64,000 bases of DNA from Gonatopus flavifemur (lineage: Eukaryota; Arthropoda; Insecta; Hymenoptera; Dryinidae): assembly GCA_018340375.1 (NCBI GenBank), contig JAFFJZ010000002.1, positions 14,960,001-15,024,000 on the forward strand, written 5' to 3'. A model generated the notes under the pieces. It was not told the DNA's origin, ran no database searches, and worked only from the letters and a program-made list of their open reading frames with translations. Shown here one piece after another: positions 21,287-32,829 of the stretch (the stretch's first letter is position 1; the number at the start of each line of letters is the position of its first letter). The translations under genes and the position numbers were made by a program.

Positions 21287-24200
21287 TGTTTTCAAGTTGG
21301 ATGCAACCACATTCATTCGAACTTTTTATCGTGTAGTGGGGATGGTGGCTGGAAACCGTTGCCTTTGCGTTACATCTAATGCAGAACCCAGGTGACTGAT
21401 TCAAATGAATTTGGCTCTGCTATATGAATACACATTCCCAGATAGCATGCAAACTTGTCCTGAGCTCATCAAGACACAAGTCGTTGGGTTGTTTTTAGCT
21501 TGCAATGACAACCTTGTTAACTTATTGCCAGAGTTCTAGTAAGGCTACATCCTTGTCGCATGTCAATATCGGTAAACTTACCTTACTTACTAGCCTTGTG
21601 GCAAGGTTGAATCGATATCTAATTCATTCCTCGGATCTCCAAAACACCACGAGCCAAGAAGATCAATTTTAGATGAATTTTTATCCAACGAACGTTCAAT
21701 AAAAATGTTGATGTCTATAGCATTGTCAACTGTTGGATTCTCCAAGGTCTGGAAGCCCCGTTTGATGGTATCTTAGGATTCGTAGATCTATGGGAAAAAT
21801 CTATCGGTTGGCAACCATACCCACTTTGTATGTTTCCACCCCTTCAGAGTGTGATCTGACCGAGATAAAAACAATATATGTCTCTCAGAATCGTGAATAA
21901 TGTTTGAAAATCACAACAAAACTGGCACCGGACACCCCCTAGAGTTCTATTCTACTTCCTTGATTCAATGAAATTTGATTATAGATTCCATATTTCCCAC
22001 ACGGATCAACAATCCTTTCCAATATTGTCAATTGAAAATGATTGAAAGTGATATATTTTTCACACATTTTGTTTCATGGTCCCTGTGTTACTCTTTCTCA
22101 AGCATCATTTTTCACGCACGTTGTTCTATTCACGGGCAATACATCCCTATTCTTCACAAAATTCATCATCAATTAACTTTTGGTATTGAAATACCATCAT
22201 GATTCCCCTGCGACTAAAATCCTCTGGAAAACTTTCCATCTTTGTGACCTTTTTGACATATGTTACCGATATTGGCGTTGGCTTATATGAATAGATTCCT
22301 GCACAGTTTAATGGAATACTTTAGCCAAAACCATTTGTGACAGCGAGGCGCGTACGAGAAACGAGCCAATAAAAGGCAGTCGCCTCGCTTTCTTTAAGTA
22401 ATCGCTTTCCACGAATGGCAGAGTCGTCTGGTTGCCGTTTTGCGACGATTCGAAGGGTGAAAGTTTATTTGACGAAAGTATCACACACGTACTCTTCTCG
22501 TGTACGCTTATAAACATTCGAAATGCATATGTATCCAGCTTTCAAACACGTGCAGACATTTTTAGGGCTTTCATGTAACTCGATTTAACGCAATTCCGCG
22601 TGGAACGTTCGTCTTGGATATTACGAATTGTGCTTCAATATTTATTTTACGCTCTCATTATCAATTTGTGTATTCAGATGATGAGGATATTCGTTTATAT
22701 TATATGAACTTCATGCTTCTGAAAATAAATTCCCACCAATAGAAAAGGATTGAGCTCTCCTAGATTGAAGATAATAATTTATGTCTAGCAATTCAGTGAT
22801 TTTACTTTATATATAGCATCGTTTCCTTGTAAATGTGATAGTTGAGTTATACTGGAAATTATGATTCAGAAATATCGTTGCTCAAATGTCTGCAAGTGAA
22901 CGATGTTACATAAAAAGGAAGTGGGTGAATTACTCCAATCGATAAATGATCCTGAAACTGACATCCTCAATCGAATTGGAGAGTCACGTGTTTCTTATAT
23001 CTGTTACTAACTCTCCTACAAATTATTGAACCTTTATGACTTTTATTTTTTTCACATTACCCACGTATTCATACGATTCTTTTACGAATATCGTATGGGG
23101 CAGAATTGATCTTCTACGACTGGATACGCTCATAAATCATACCCCCGTCTCAATTCATATTTATTACATCATTTGGGGAAAAGAGGGGATTGTCGAATAA
23201 CTTTAATGTTCCTTCGAATCTGGAGTAAAGTCGTATTTAGACGATTTAAATATTCCGTCCAAACGGATTAACTGTCAACGTGGAAAAATTTTCATATTCA
23301 TATACAATTTATACATCAATGTATATAAATTTTATATAAATTATATTGAATTCTATAAAAGTTACGTATGATTTTGTATGAGATTCTGTTATCCATCTCG
23401 CAGAATATATTGCGGTAGACTGGGTACGGTTGTGACATTACGAATGACTGACGATGGGATTGTGAAAGCTCAGATCACCTGACGAGAGAGGGAGCGTTCT
23501 CGCATGCAGAAAATTGTGTATTAATTGTTTATGTCATATTATAAATGCTCAGAACATCAGGAAGAACTTTTGAAATTTTGTGACTGAAACTAAGTATTCA
23601 ATGCTGAACTATATTCCATGGTTTTCCATTAGTGTACATGCTATGCATATTTGTGTTACTTTTCAACAACAGCAGGACATGAGAGAATGAATAAATCATG
23701 GTTTTGTTTTACGAACCTTCCCCATTGTTGTGAAAACTGCGATAACTTTGAGAAAAATTGACTGGGGATGATTGTAACACGTTTCCTGACCTCATACATG
23801 CATCCTACTTTTATAGTACATTGATTACTTCATTTAATTTCATTTTGTGGATGCCTCGTTCGCAAAAACGCGTATCGAGAACACACTCAAAGAAAAATCT
23901 GGTTTGCATAACCAGGTAACGTAGTTATTTTTTACTCCAACCATTCTATCTAGTTGTTACAACCAGATTCACGTGACTTTGTCTTGTTTTCTTACTTATC
24001 ATAATCAGATTTCAGGTCACTGCAACTATAAATCCTCAATCATGCAAGGATGGGTGCTATGACCACGTCGCTTTTTTCTCAGGGCAGGAGAACACGACAT
24101 AACCTCTTACATGTTACCTCCCCATACAACAAACTTGCTGTGCAATCGTTGCTCTTACGTTGTTGATCAAGTCTTCGTAAAGTTGCTGGGAATTTGCTAC

Positions 24201-24872
24201 GGATGTTATTGAGAGTTTCATGAAACCAAGCAACTTCCCAGCAACACGATAACAACTCAAGCTAAAATCCTAGATTTACAGCATATTGTTGCGCATTTGG
24301 GGACGCAACGTTCCTGAAAATTGCTTCAAACTGTTGTTGTACGTTTTCAACAATTTGCTATATATTTGCTCAGCATTTCGCTGTTAGGGTCTTCATGTTC
24401 ATTCTATTGTAACTTAATATATGAGATAACGGATCTCAACTGTGATTGTTTTTCAATAAATCCTATTTTTTATCGATTTTTGAATCTTTTTCATAAGTCT
24501 CATATCCGACCCCACCTCCTCCCAGACAGCACAACTAGTTCTCAAACAGTTCTTGGAGAATACCATTTGAATGCCACACTTTTTGCGAGAATTCTTTAAG
24601 AATACGCACAATCATTCATTTGAATCCAATAATCATTCCAAAAGTATGCCCGTTTTGTCAGTAAAAATGAAAACATATAGAAGTTCAGATAGAACACGTA
24701 ATCTGCCCAAAAGAAATCATAATGCATCTACATCTGAATTCATCAAGTGTGAATAAATCACACCAGAAAACAGGCATTCTGGACTTTCTCATAATTCAAT
24801 GAACCTTTGTAATTAAATATCAAGTCTTCTGCAAATTTCCTATCGAAAAAGATGGAGATCACAGAGTTTTTT
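21287..24872. other. No gene seen; AT-rich spacer
   Basis: I recognise no protein. There are short inverted runs (for example AGTTGCTGGGAATTTGCTAC against AGCAACTTCCCAGCAACACG near 24180-24250) but no convincing element boundaries. The stretch near 22330-22500 is somewhat richer in G+C without a recognisable product. Confidence 0.4.
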
Positions 24873-25422
24873 CCACCGTTTTCTATAAGGGATTTTCCAC
24901 ATTCGATACAATCGATTAGTTCTTCTATACATGAAAGACCGTTTGTACGAATGCATATTGACAATCAATATTCACATATTTTAAGTTAATAAATAATTTA
25001 CTCCATCATCCACGAACAATCCATGAATTTTCACACACTTTTCGAGAATTGTTCGTGGATGATGCACGGAAAGAATAATTTAGCTGCAGCACCTAAGTGG
25101 CTAGCACGGACATGTACAGCCATTAAATTAGCTCCTGTAGCTAAATTTTAGCTGTTATAGCAAAAAAAATTTGCATTTGTAGCTAATTTATTTGCGGTGG
25201 TAGCTAAAATTTAGCTGCGGGAGCTAATTTAATGGCTGTCCGTGTCTGTGCTAGCCATTTAGCTGCTGCAGCTCAATTATTTTTTCCGTGTGGAGTAAAT
25301 TATTTATTAACTCAAAATATGTGAATATTGACTGTAAAAATGCATTCGTACAAACGATCTCTCATGTATGGAAGAACTAATCGATTGTATCGAGTGTGGA
25401 AAATCCCTTATAGAAAACGGTG
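24873..25422. repeat. Snap-back inverted repeat, ~165-bp arms, with a MITE in one arm
   Basis: The left arm runs from CCACCGTTTTCTATAAGG (24873) to about 25037 and is matched almost base for base by the right arm ending at 25422. The spacer near CCATGAATTTTCACACACTT is about 20 bp. The right arm is interrupted by the 226-bp element at 25065-25290. The open frames on the two arms are mirror images of each other and are not genes. Confidence 0.85.
25065..25290. mobile_element. Family C MITE (CACGG ends), copy 1, TG duplication
   Basis: 226 bp. Left end CACGGAAAGAATAATTTAGC, right end GCTCAATTATTTTTTCCGTG. It is rich in TAGCTGCAGC/AGCTAAATT motifs and nearly palindromic. TG is duplicated at both ends. 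The opposite arm of the host hairpin shows a single GATGGAG at the insertion point, which proves the 2-bp duplication. A second copy lies at 40883-41107. Confidence 0.9.
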
Positions 25423-26126
25423 GATCGAGTTACGTCACTTTATTGTATACAAAACTTTAACCTCAAAATCATATGATATGTCATTTATTCTCACATGTTA
25501 TATGTTTCTCGCACCAAAATGAATTACTAACTGATTATTACATTGTGTAATCCACTGCGCTTTATGAGGCACTCTCAAAATCTCGTACACGCACCTATTC
25601 AATCAATTTATAACAGCAAATATACTACTAATTGTATCTTGGACATTACTTTTATTCAAACACTTTTACAAATTCAGAAAGACTCTGATTGAATTCTTGT
25701 TGACCGAAGTTCATGGTCTTCGTTATAAATTCTTTTGGGCAGAACAAGACTGCATTTTGAACCTCCATAAAGATTCATATCCACAGTCATAACGGGTAGT
25801 CTTTACGAATACTTCATGCATTTAACTTCCACATGTATTCATCAAGAACTCTTCAAGAATTCTTTTGATACCCTATGTGTTAATTTAGAATACTTCATGA
25901 ATTCATAACAATGAATTCCATAGGTATTATTCACTCTGAATTCTCTACAAACTCGAAAGGGACTTGTGTGCTGTATGGGGCTCTTACTTCCGTCCTGAGG
26001 TTGTTCTCGGTTGTAACAGTTGAACGGCCATCATGATTATCCCGGTTCTGAACCCTAATTACATTTAGGCGGAACGAATGCATCTACATTTGATAACCAA
26101 ATATATCTGTGCTATTTGAAACACTA
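25423..26126. other. No feature recognised
   Basis: The sequence contains many GAATTCTT/AAGAATTC-like runs near 25690-25960, similar in style to 15866-16522. No ends could be defined. Confidence 0.4.
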
Positions 26127-26645
26127 CTCTCTAAAATTTTTAGAGTGAGATTTCACTCTTTAGGCAGCCAGAAGTGAACTTGTCGAAATTTCGAGTGAAA
26201 TTCCCACTCTTTTAGAGTGGAAGTCTAAGGTTTTACACTGAAAAAAAATGTATTCCAGTCAAATAAATATTTATTTGTCCTGTACCAAAGAAATATTCAT
26301 TAGAATTACCAAAATATTCTTTGGAACCAAAATAATTTATTTGAATTAAATAAATGGTTTTAATCGTTTATTTGATTCCAATAAATTATTTTGGTTCCAA
26401 AGAATATTTTGTTAATTCTAATAAATATTTCTTTGGTACAGGATGAATAAATATTTATTTGACTGGAATAAATTTTTTTTTCAGTGTAGGTAAGAAACTC
26501 TCAGCCACTCCAATTTTGGAGTGAATTTTCCATTCTAAAAGAGTGAGAGTTCACTCGAAACGAGTGAGAATCCCACTCAAAGCGAACTAGCTCACTTCTG
26601 AGACTTGTGGAGCAGTTGATTTTTCACTCTTTCAGATTTAGAGAG
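26127..26645 (+). mobile_element. Family H element, copy 2, interrupted by a CACTG MITE
   Basis: Ends CTCTCTAAAATTTTTAGAGT and TCTTTCAGATTTAGAGAG, flanked by TA on both sides. The body has the H-family alternation of ACTC and GAGT, with CAGCCAGAAGTGAACTTGTC near the left. The insertion 26236-26486 splits it. Copy 3 (51996-52269) gives the uninterrupted sequence at that point. Confidence 0.8.
26236..26486. mobile_element. CACTG MITE, near-perfect full-length hairpin, TA duplication
   Basis: 251 bp. Left end CACTGAAAAAAAATGTATTC, right end GACTGGAATAAATTTTTTTT then TCAGTG. The two halves pair over almost the whole length (for example CCTGTACCAAAGAAATATTC and its complement). TA flanks at 26234-26235 and 26487-26488. 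Comparison with the H copy at 51996 shows a single-copy target, confirming the 2-bp duplication. Confidence 0.92.
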
Positions 26646-26964
26646 TATCTAGCTTTCATTTGATTGCAGTAATACATTTTCACAAGAGGTTGAAGTCAAA
26701 ATGTTACAACCATCCCCAGTCTACCCTAAAATCCAGTAAGACATTTGTGAAACATGTTTCTTGGAACTCTCAAATAATCATCTCTTATTGTACTGTAGCA
26801 GAAATTATTCTAGAAATTCTCTAGGTTATTATAGGGCCTCTCCAGGGCTAGCAAGACCCTCGCGAGGCCAAAAGAATGACCAGAGTGATTTTCATCAGGA
26901 TATAGCACTTCGATCACTGTAAACTCACATTCATTCTGAATGTGACCTGATGGTAGGATGCAGC

Positions 26965-27044
26965 CAAAACTAGCCCTGTTTCATCCGAAAGTGAGCACCG
27001 AAAACAAATGCTGACACAATGAAAAAGGCTGAATTCCAGTCAAT
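26965..27044 (+). repeat. Dispersed repeat, copy 2
   Basis: Diverged direct copy of 21205-21286 (GCCAAAACTAGCCCTG, CACCGAAAACAAATGC, GACACAATGAAAAA). No ends or function are apparent. Confidence 0.6.
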
Positions 27045-27667
27045 TTTTGACTCCCACAACCCTATTCAGAAACCATTATATCATGTTTTTAAGAGTCCTA
27101 AATATGCAACTCCTCGAAAATGCTTGAAAATCAGTGAATTTCACTCAAATTGTGGTGGACGAATTAATTCCACAAAAACATTTCTCATTTTCTCTTCTAT
27201 ATTCAATGAATCTCTGTAGTTTCTTCTCGGATTGCTGCAGAAATGAGGGAAATTTTCATACGAACACATTGATTCAAACGGTCGTCATTTCACTCCCTGC
27301 TCGATATAAAAATGTCCTGCTTTTGCCAACGGTGACAATCAATTATAGCTCAGTACAAGACTGCGTGCCAAATCTTGCCAATCAATGTTAATAAAAACAT
27401 GACAAAAGGGTGTACCATTATTAGCATTTAGTGAATTGATTTTGTAAACCCACGATTGTCTTAACCATTCATTCAAGCCTGCGACAAACTATCGCTAACC
27501 CTCGGCTCAATTTGGACTGAATAAAATGGCTAAATTTTACTCCACACTGAGAACCCGATTCCTCAGATTTGAGGGGAATTTCTTTGCCATCATTCTGATA
27601 AATCTTGTTTTCAATGGAAAAGATAGTTCATTACAATGAGAGAATTCTTCATTGAATTAAAATTATA
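27045..27667. other. No feature recognised
   Basis: AT-rich spacer left of the Tc3-like element. The short open frames show no recognisable similarity. Confidence 0.4.
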
Positions 27668-27673
27668 CAGTAG

Positions 27674-27696
27674 TGGAAATTGGTATGAAGGCACTT
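27674..27696 (+). repeat. Tc3-like outer terminal repeat, left
   Basis: TGGAAATTGGTATGAAGGCA plus CTT. It pairs with 29214-29235 at the right end and recurs internally at 27858-27880. Confidence 0.85.
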
Positions 27697-27857
27697 GAAT
27701 TATGAAGAGAAACATAGGTTTGATGTTTATCTAAAATACTCATATGATTGTTTTTGTTTCGAGTGAGTACAATAATCAAGAAAGTCTTACAAAGACTGAG
27801 TCTCGTTGTTTTATTTTGAGGAAATCATGGAATAATTGCAAAATCAGCAATTTAATG

Positions 27858-27880
27858 TGGAAATCGGTATAAAGGCACTT
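27858..27880 (+). repeat. Tc3-like internal repeat, left
   Basis: TGGAAATCGGTATAAAGGCA plus CTT, a direct repeat of the outer motif 184 bp inside. It is inverted at 29029-29052. Confidence 0.85.
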
Positions 27881-28027
27881 CACATCGTGCGAATTCAGGG
27901 AATGTAAAAGATCTCTACTGTCCTCCGTGGTTGCACTAACATCAACACGGGTTTGTTTATAAACATAAATCTCACAGTTGAACGGTAGAAACGCTTTTGT
28001 GAAGAGTAGTAATCAGTTATTGCAAAC

Positions 28028-28973
28028 ATGCCACGTGGTTACCAATTATCGAGTGAGGGAGAAGCAAAAATTAGTGCTCACAAGGAAATGGGTTTATCTA
28101 ATCTGCAAATCGCGAAGAAATGGAACCGTTCGAGTTGTGTGATTGATAATTTTGTGAGATTAGGCTCGAGATACGGGAAAAATGGAAAGTACGGCAGGAA
28201 AAAAAATTGCCTAAGACAGCTGAACGATTAATTTTGCGCATAGCAAAAGCTGGAAATGTGTTTTCTTCACAAATTGTGGCTGACTTGAACTTACCTATTA
28301 CTGCCAGAAAGGTCAGGCAAATTTTATCAAAAGATAAAGATCTGGTTTTCCAGAAACGCTGCAGTAAACCACCTTTAACGGATGCTCATAAGAAAGCCAG
28401 AATAGATTTTGCTCAAAAATACATGTCCTGGACCTCAGAATGGGACCAAGTGATTTTCAGCGATGAAAAAAAATTCAATTTGGATGGGCCAGATGGATTC
28501 CAGTATTATTGGCATGATCTCAGAAAGGAGGAGCAGTTTAGCATGAGCAGAAATTTTGGTAGAGGAAGTGTCATGATCTGGGTGGCATTTCGAGCCACTA
28601 ATAAATCAAATATTGCGTGGTGTCCCACTAGAATGAATTTAGACATGTATATAAAGATATTAGAGACTGAATTAGTGCGTATTCCGTTCATGCGTTCTAA
28701 AAAACGAAAGATTGGTTCAAGCAGAAAAATATCAAAGTCCTCAGCTGGCCAGCAAGAAGTCCAGATTTAAATCCGATTGAAAACCTTTGGGGAGTACTTG
28801 CAACGCGTGTTTATCGAAATAGACGACAGTTTCAAACAGTTACTGAGCTTAAAAATGCGACTCGAGGAGAATGGATGAGGATTTCCGATCAAGAGACAAA
28901 ACCCCTTATCAACACCATCCCTAACAGAATTTTTGAGATAATTAAGAACAATGGAAGTGTAACAAAGTATTAG
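28028..28973 (+). pseudogene. Tc3-like transposase, inactivated
   Basis: DDE-type transposase with an N-terminal helix-turn-helix region starting MPRGYQLSSEGEAKI and continuing to KWNRSSCVIDNF. The catalytic core follows: first Asp in IFSDEKKFNLDGPDG, then GRGSVMIWVAF, and the last acidic part in SWPARSPDLNPIENLWGVL, with the C-terminus ending at 28971-28973. Two lesions are visible. An A8 run at 28199-28206 shifts the frame after GKYGRKK. Near 28688-28700 a deletion and a stop remove the segment that carries the second catalytic Asp in relatives. The start at 28028 lies well inside the left terminal repeats, as expected. It cannot make active enzyme. Confidence 0.9.
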
Positions 28974-29028
28974 GGACATTTATGAAGCCATTCTTATTCT
29001 TATTTGTTACTGATTTTGTAAAAAAAAC

Positions 29029-29052
29029 AAATGCCTTTATACCGATTCCCAT
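29029..29052 (-). repeat. Tc3-like internal repeat, right
   Basis: AAATGCCTTTATACCGATTC plus CCAT, the inverted form of 27858-27880, about 185 bp from the outer right motif. Confidence 0.85.
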
Positions 29053-29243
29053 CAAAAATACAAAAGTTTCTGTTTTTCTCAGTGATTTTCTCAAAATAAT
29101 ATGAAATAATATCACTTTATTATATTTTTTATTCGATAACACTTGAAAGTTGTTAAATATATGACATAAACGTTGTTTGAGAGGAATAAGTTTGTTATTT
29201 ATGCAGGAAATTCAGTGGCTTTATATCAATTTCTACTACTGTA

Positions 29244-31052
29244 TTCGTCGAATTCAAGAAGGAATATATATCTCTGTCTCAAATTGAAAATTTTTTGTTT
29301 CAATCTGATGAAAAATTTTTCCATTGAGAAAAATATTTATCAGAATGGGGGGAAAGAAAATTTTCTTTCAATCTAAAAAATTGGGGTCTCTCAGTGCGTG
29401 GTTTGACAAGAGTTGGGCTCAATCTTGGCTGCGACTGCCGGTCTTGGCCCAAACATGGTTCACTATTTCACCAATTTTAATTCTATGTTGGAAAGAAGGA
29501 TCGACGAAGCATATAATGATGTTATGATTCCACAGTCGCTCCCTCGTGATGTCGAAGTTCGTCCAATCTTGGACTACATGGCGCCATTCTTGAACCATTG
29601 GTCAATTTTCATTTGGGGCAGGACACATGGAACATTTTCCGAAACTTTCAGAAATATTTCTAGCTGATTCTCCAAAGAATATGAGCATATACATGTTGGA
29701 AAATTCATGACCCCATACTTCAAGATTTGAACTGATAAATGACTTTTCGATCGATATATCGGAAATCCGATTCGCTGGCATTTACGCTGGGAATAAAATT
29801 CATTCCGCCGAAAAGCATTGCGAAAGAGTAAGATGCTTCCATCACCGATATTATGGTGATAGCAACAAAAATTTAATTCATAGTTTGAGGTGGAAATTGC
29901 AGGGCTTCGAATCGCCTATTCAAGTGTAGCACATTGCATTCGTAGACCTCCCTAGAGATATCGAACCGCTGCTACACTTTGCCCGTACCGGCCGTTCCTG
30001 TTTAAATATTCATGAACGTCTTTGTAATCGATGTAATATGGATCGGGGCGTGATCTCACGTGTCAGAAAGTAAATGGGCCTGCATTTTCACTGATCGTTG
30101 CTCGCGTTGCCATAACCAGAAAGAGTCACCTGGTGTCTGATTCAAATGTATAATTTCGATCCAAGAATACAGGGAAAATTTATCGAATTCCGAAAGCATG
30201 AGCAGATATCATGATTAACGTCGATACACGTGAAACGATTAATCATAGAATACCTATCGTATCTCTTCCTCCAGTTTCTCGTTTTCCGATTAATTACGCT
30301 CGGGACTATCAAAGTGGAATATTGTTTTTTTTTCGTACAATGGGATCTTGATTCATTGGGGATTCGGGAGATACTTGTGGAATTATTGATGTTTCCACAT
30401 TATGTTGATTTCTCTGTTTCACTCTTCATTCAACTACGGTACTATCACGCGAACACAGATCTTGTAGAAATTTATTTCGGATATTCTTGTTGGCGAATAT
30501 CACACGGGACAACATCAAAAAGAATGAGAGAGGAGATCTTCAAAATTCGGATGTCTTGATTCTTTTTATGATGACGCGATCGACGACCAGTTCGATTCGA
30601 GTTCCAGGTCTTGAAAATTCATTCATTATACTGAAATGAACGGGTATTCCATCCCATAAGCTGCGCATCGAAGGGTCTCTTTGGTTAAGATTCTTAAGAG
30701 AAATTTTTTATTTCTTGACACACTAAGTTTAAAAAAAAAACACTAGAAGATGAAAGCGGGCATAATTTTGGGCGATTGGATGATCTGGAAAGAAGGCCAA
30801 TTATTCCTTGTTGAAATGGCTATCGTAAGAACTAGAATCGTTTTGATTAGTCAGAAATCCCCCGATTTTCATCCGATATAAGATGAAGGTAGGAAATACT
30901 TCAAAAATCGGCTCTCTCGAAAAATGGCCGTCATTTGGTTATTTTTTCAAATCAAAAATATACCCCAGTTCATGCGGTAGCCACTTGGACAAGGGATAAG
31001 TTGCCATTGTTTTTTTTTTCTTAAGATCATTTAGTCGCCCAAAATCATGCCG
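29244..31052. other. No confirmed gene; one orphan open frame
   Basis: Spacer right of the Tc3-like element. The only notable item is the open frame at 29413-29667. Poly-A and poly-T runs occur near 30730 and 31010. Confidence 0.4.
29413..29667 (+). CDS. Unassigned open frame, possible exon remnant
   Basis: I do not recognise this product. The frame reads from about 29413 for 84 codons and contains GPNMVHYFTNFNSMLERRID and PRDVEVRPILDYMAPFLNHW. This composition is more protein-like than other chance frames in the window. It has no ATG at its left edge (the first codon is TTG) and an in-frame stop lies just upstream. If real, it would have to be an internal exon, with the AG at the end of TTTGACAAG as a possible acceptor. 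It may equally be chance. Confidence 0.2.
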   Translation: MGSILAATAGLGPNMVHYFTNFNSMLERRIDEAYNDVMIPQSLPRDVEVRPILDYMAPFLNHWSIFIWGRTHGTFSETFRNISS

Positions 31053-31252
31053 CACTGAAAAAACTGTTTAGTTGTCGTGACTAAAAATTTAATGAAATAC
31101 GACATCAAATAAAAAATTCAGTTGTCGCGACAAAATATTAATTGCTTCAACTAAAGATTTTTGTTGAAACAAACAATATTTCAGTTCAGGCAACTTAAAT
31201 TTGTCATTTGATGTCGTTTTTTGGTTACCGCAACTGAACAGTTTCATCAGTG
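31053..31252. mobile_element. CACTG MITE, CG duplication
   Basis: 200 bp. Left end CACTGAAAAAACTGTTTAGT, right end the complement of CACTGATGAAACTGTTCAGT. The internal arms carry GACATCAAATAAA/TTTGATGTCG. CG lies on both flanks. It is related to the element at 11917-12105. Confidence 0.75.
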
Positions 31253-31631
31253 CGCCGTCATTTTTTGGTGTTGTGGTATTGAAAAATCAGTATGTCAACA
31301 ACAAATGTTTTTGTACTATTTGATCTTCAATAAACATACCTACAAATTTTCAGAACAATATCTATATCTCTTCTATGAAGGAAAATGTTGGAAAAAGAAT
31401 GTTTTTCTGAAAATCTCAGCCAACCTTCAATTTCACCTCGGACTGAAGGTGTAAAATTGAATTTTTCGAATGATGGATACAGAGGTGTGAAAATTATTAG
31501 AATAATTGTTATTTCCAAAATAACTCCAACTTTTGCCTCAGATTATGCATTTATCTGTGAAGTACTATTTTGTCTTATTGATTTGATGTATAGAAAATCC
31601 AAAACTCATTTTATAAAAAAATTCTTTTAGT

Positions 31632-32600
31632 ACCCCGCTCCACTCCCAACTACGCCATAAGGCTGGAGGTGGGGAGGGTCCCGTTGGAGGTGTTCGTTTT
31701 CAAACAGACTCTCAAATGGCTAGAAAGAATCCTTAGCATGCCTGATGATCGCCTTCCAAAAATTTGCTTCAACAAATTGAAGGTACTATCTGATCGCTCG
31801 GGAAGCCTTACAAAACACAATGTAATTTTGCAAATCAAAGATATGTTTACAACAGCAAAAGCTACGAATCTTTGGAACGCTTTATCACTTCCAACAATTC
31901 AAAGGAACAGAAGCATACTTGTGACTGATTTTGCAGAAATATTATACAAAAATGGCTTAAATAGGTTAAAAACCAGTGCATCCCTCCAATTATATCCTCA
32001 TCTATCCTTAATACGGGGACCACAGAAATATCTCAACATCAAAATTAAAACGTACATGAGACAATTATTCGCGCAGGTACGATTGTTTAATGATTATAAC
32101 CCGAGATTTATAATAGGTGAAAATCTATATGTTTTTGAAAACAATCATATCTGTCTACAATGTCTCAACCCAATGTCCAGCAGGCTCTTCCATGTACTAG
32201 TAGAATGTAAACGCTTTGATAACAAAAGAGATAACTTGTTCGAAGAACTTGGATTTCATGCACAAGCGAAAGACGGATGGCTACTTATATTAGTCAATCC
32301 AGATAAATGGCGTATTGCAAAAGTTTACGAATTAATAAAAAATGTATGCGCTCACCTCTAATTAGTAAAAACTGATTATAAAAAGAAAAAAAAAATGTAC
32401 AACGAATGGATACTCGTAAGGACTTTATATGAAATAAGCACGGATACTAACAATATGTATGATTCGCGATAGGAGAAAGTATGTAAGATTTATTAAGTTA
32501 GGCTCAAGTAAATTTAAAGATAATTAACTAAATGTAACTCTTTGTATAGATCTTTTGATCTTGAGCAATAAATTCAATTATATATATGTTGTTGTTATAT
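31632..32600 (+). mobile_element. 5'-truncated LINE fragment with 3' end
   Basis: The 3' portion of a non-LTR retrotransposon. It has coding sequence to 32361, then an AT-rich 3' UTR with AATAAA at 32568 and an AT-rich tail. A family H copy starts at 32613, just beyond. No target duplication was found. The start is placed where the recognisable frame begins. Confidence 0.65.
31633..32361 (+). pseudogene. LINE ORF2 C-terminal region with CCHC-type motif
   Basis: An open frame of more than 230 codons without internal stops. It has the look of the region downstream of the reverse transcriptase in insect LINEs. YAIRLEVGRVPLEVFVFKQT near the start and LPKICFNKLKVLSD follow the usual layout of that region. 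Near the end, CLQCLNPMSSRLFHVLVEC gives the C-x2-C-(n)-H-x4-C zinc-binding pattern found at LINE ORF2 C-termini. The endonuclease and catalytic reverse transcriptase domains are absent, so it is a truncated, inactive fragment. The clade (for example I, Jockey or R1 group) cannot be fixed by eye. Confidence 0.7.
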
Positions 32601-32612
32601 AACATTCTTATA

Positions 32613-32829
32613 CTCTGTAAATCTGGAAGAGTGAAAAATCATGCGTTTCACTCCGCTACTCCGAACTCTCACTCTCTTAGAGTGGAAAATTCACTCTAAA
32701 ATTGGAGTGGCTGTGAGTTTTTAACCTCACATCATACACTTCCTCTCTGAAAGGGTGGGAATTTCACTAGAAATATCGACAAGCTCACTTCTGGCTGCCT
32801 AAAGAGTGAAATCTCACTCTAAAAATTTG
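32613..32829 (-). mobile_element. Family H element, copy 4, truncated right end
   Basis: Begins CTCTGTAAATCTGGAAGAGT after TA. It carries the H motifs GTGAAAAATCATGCGTTTCA and GGTGGGAATTTCACTAG, and stops matching after CACTCTAAAAATTT near 32829. The right terminus is lost. Confidence 0.65.

Larger units (their letters stand above)
27668..29241 (+). mobile_element. Tc3-like transposon, complete ends, dead transposase
   Basis: 1574 bp flanked by TA (27666-27667 and 29242-29243). The outer ends CAGTAGTGGAAATTGG and, inverted, CAGTAGTAGAAATTG begin CAGT as in Tc1/Tc3 elements. The same motif recurs about 184 bp inside each end: TGGAAATCGGTATAAAGGCA at 27858 and its complement at 29029-29052. 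Two transposase-binding-like sites per end is the arrangement known for Tc3. One transposase gene fills the middle. Confidence 0.92.

Noticed and set aside
24758..25522. Two open frames with similar peptides on opposite strands
   Set aside because: They are the two arms of one inverted repeat (24873-25422).
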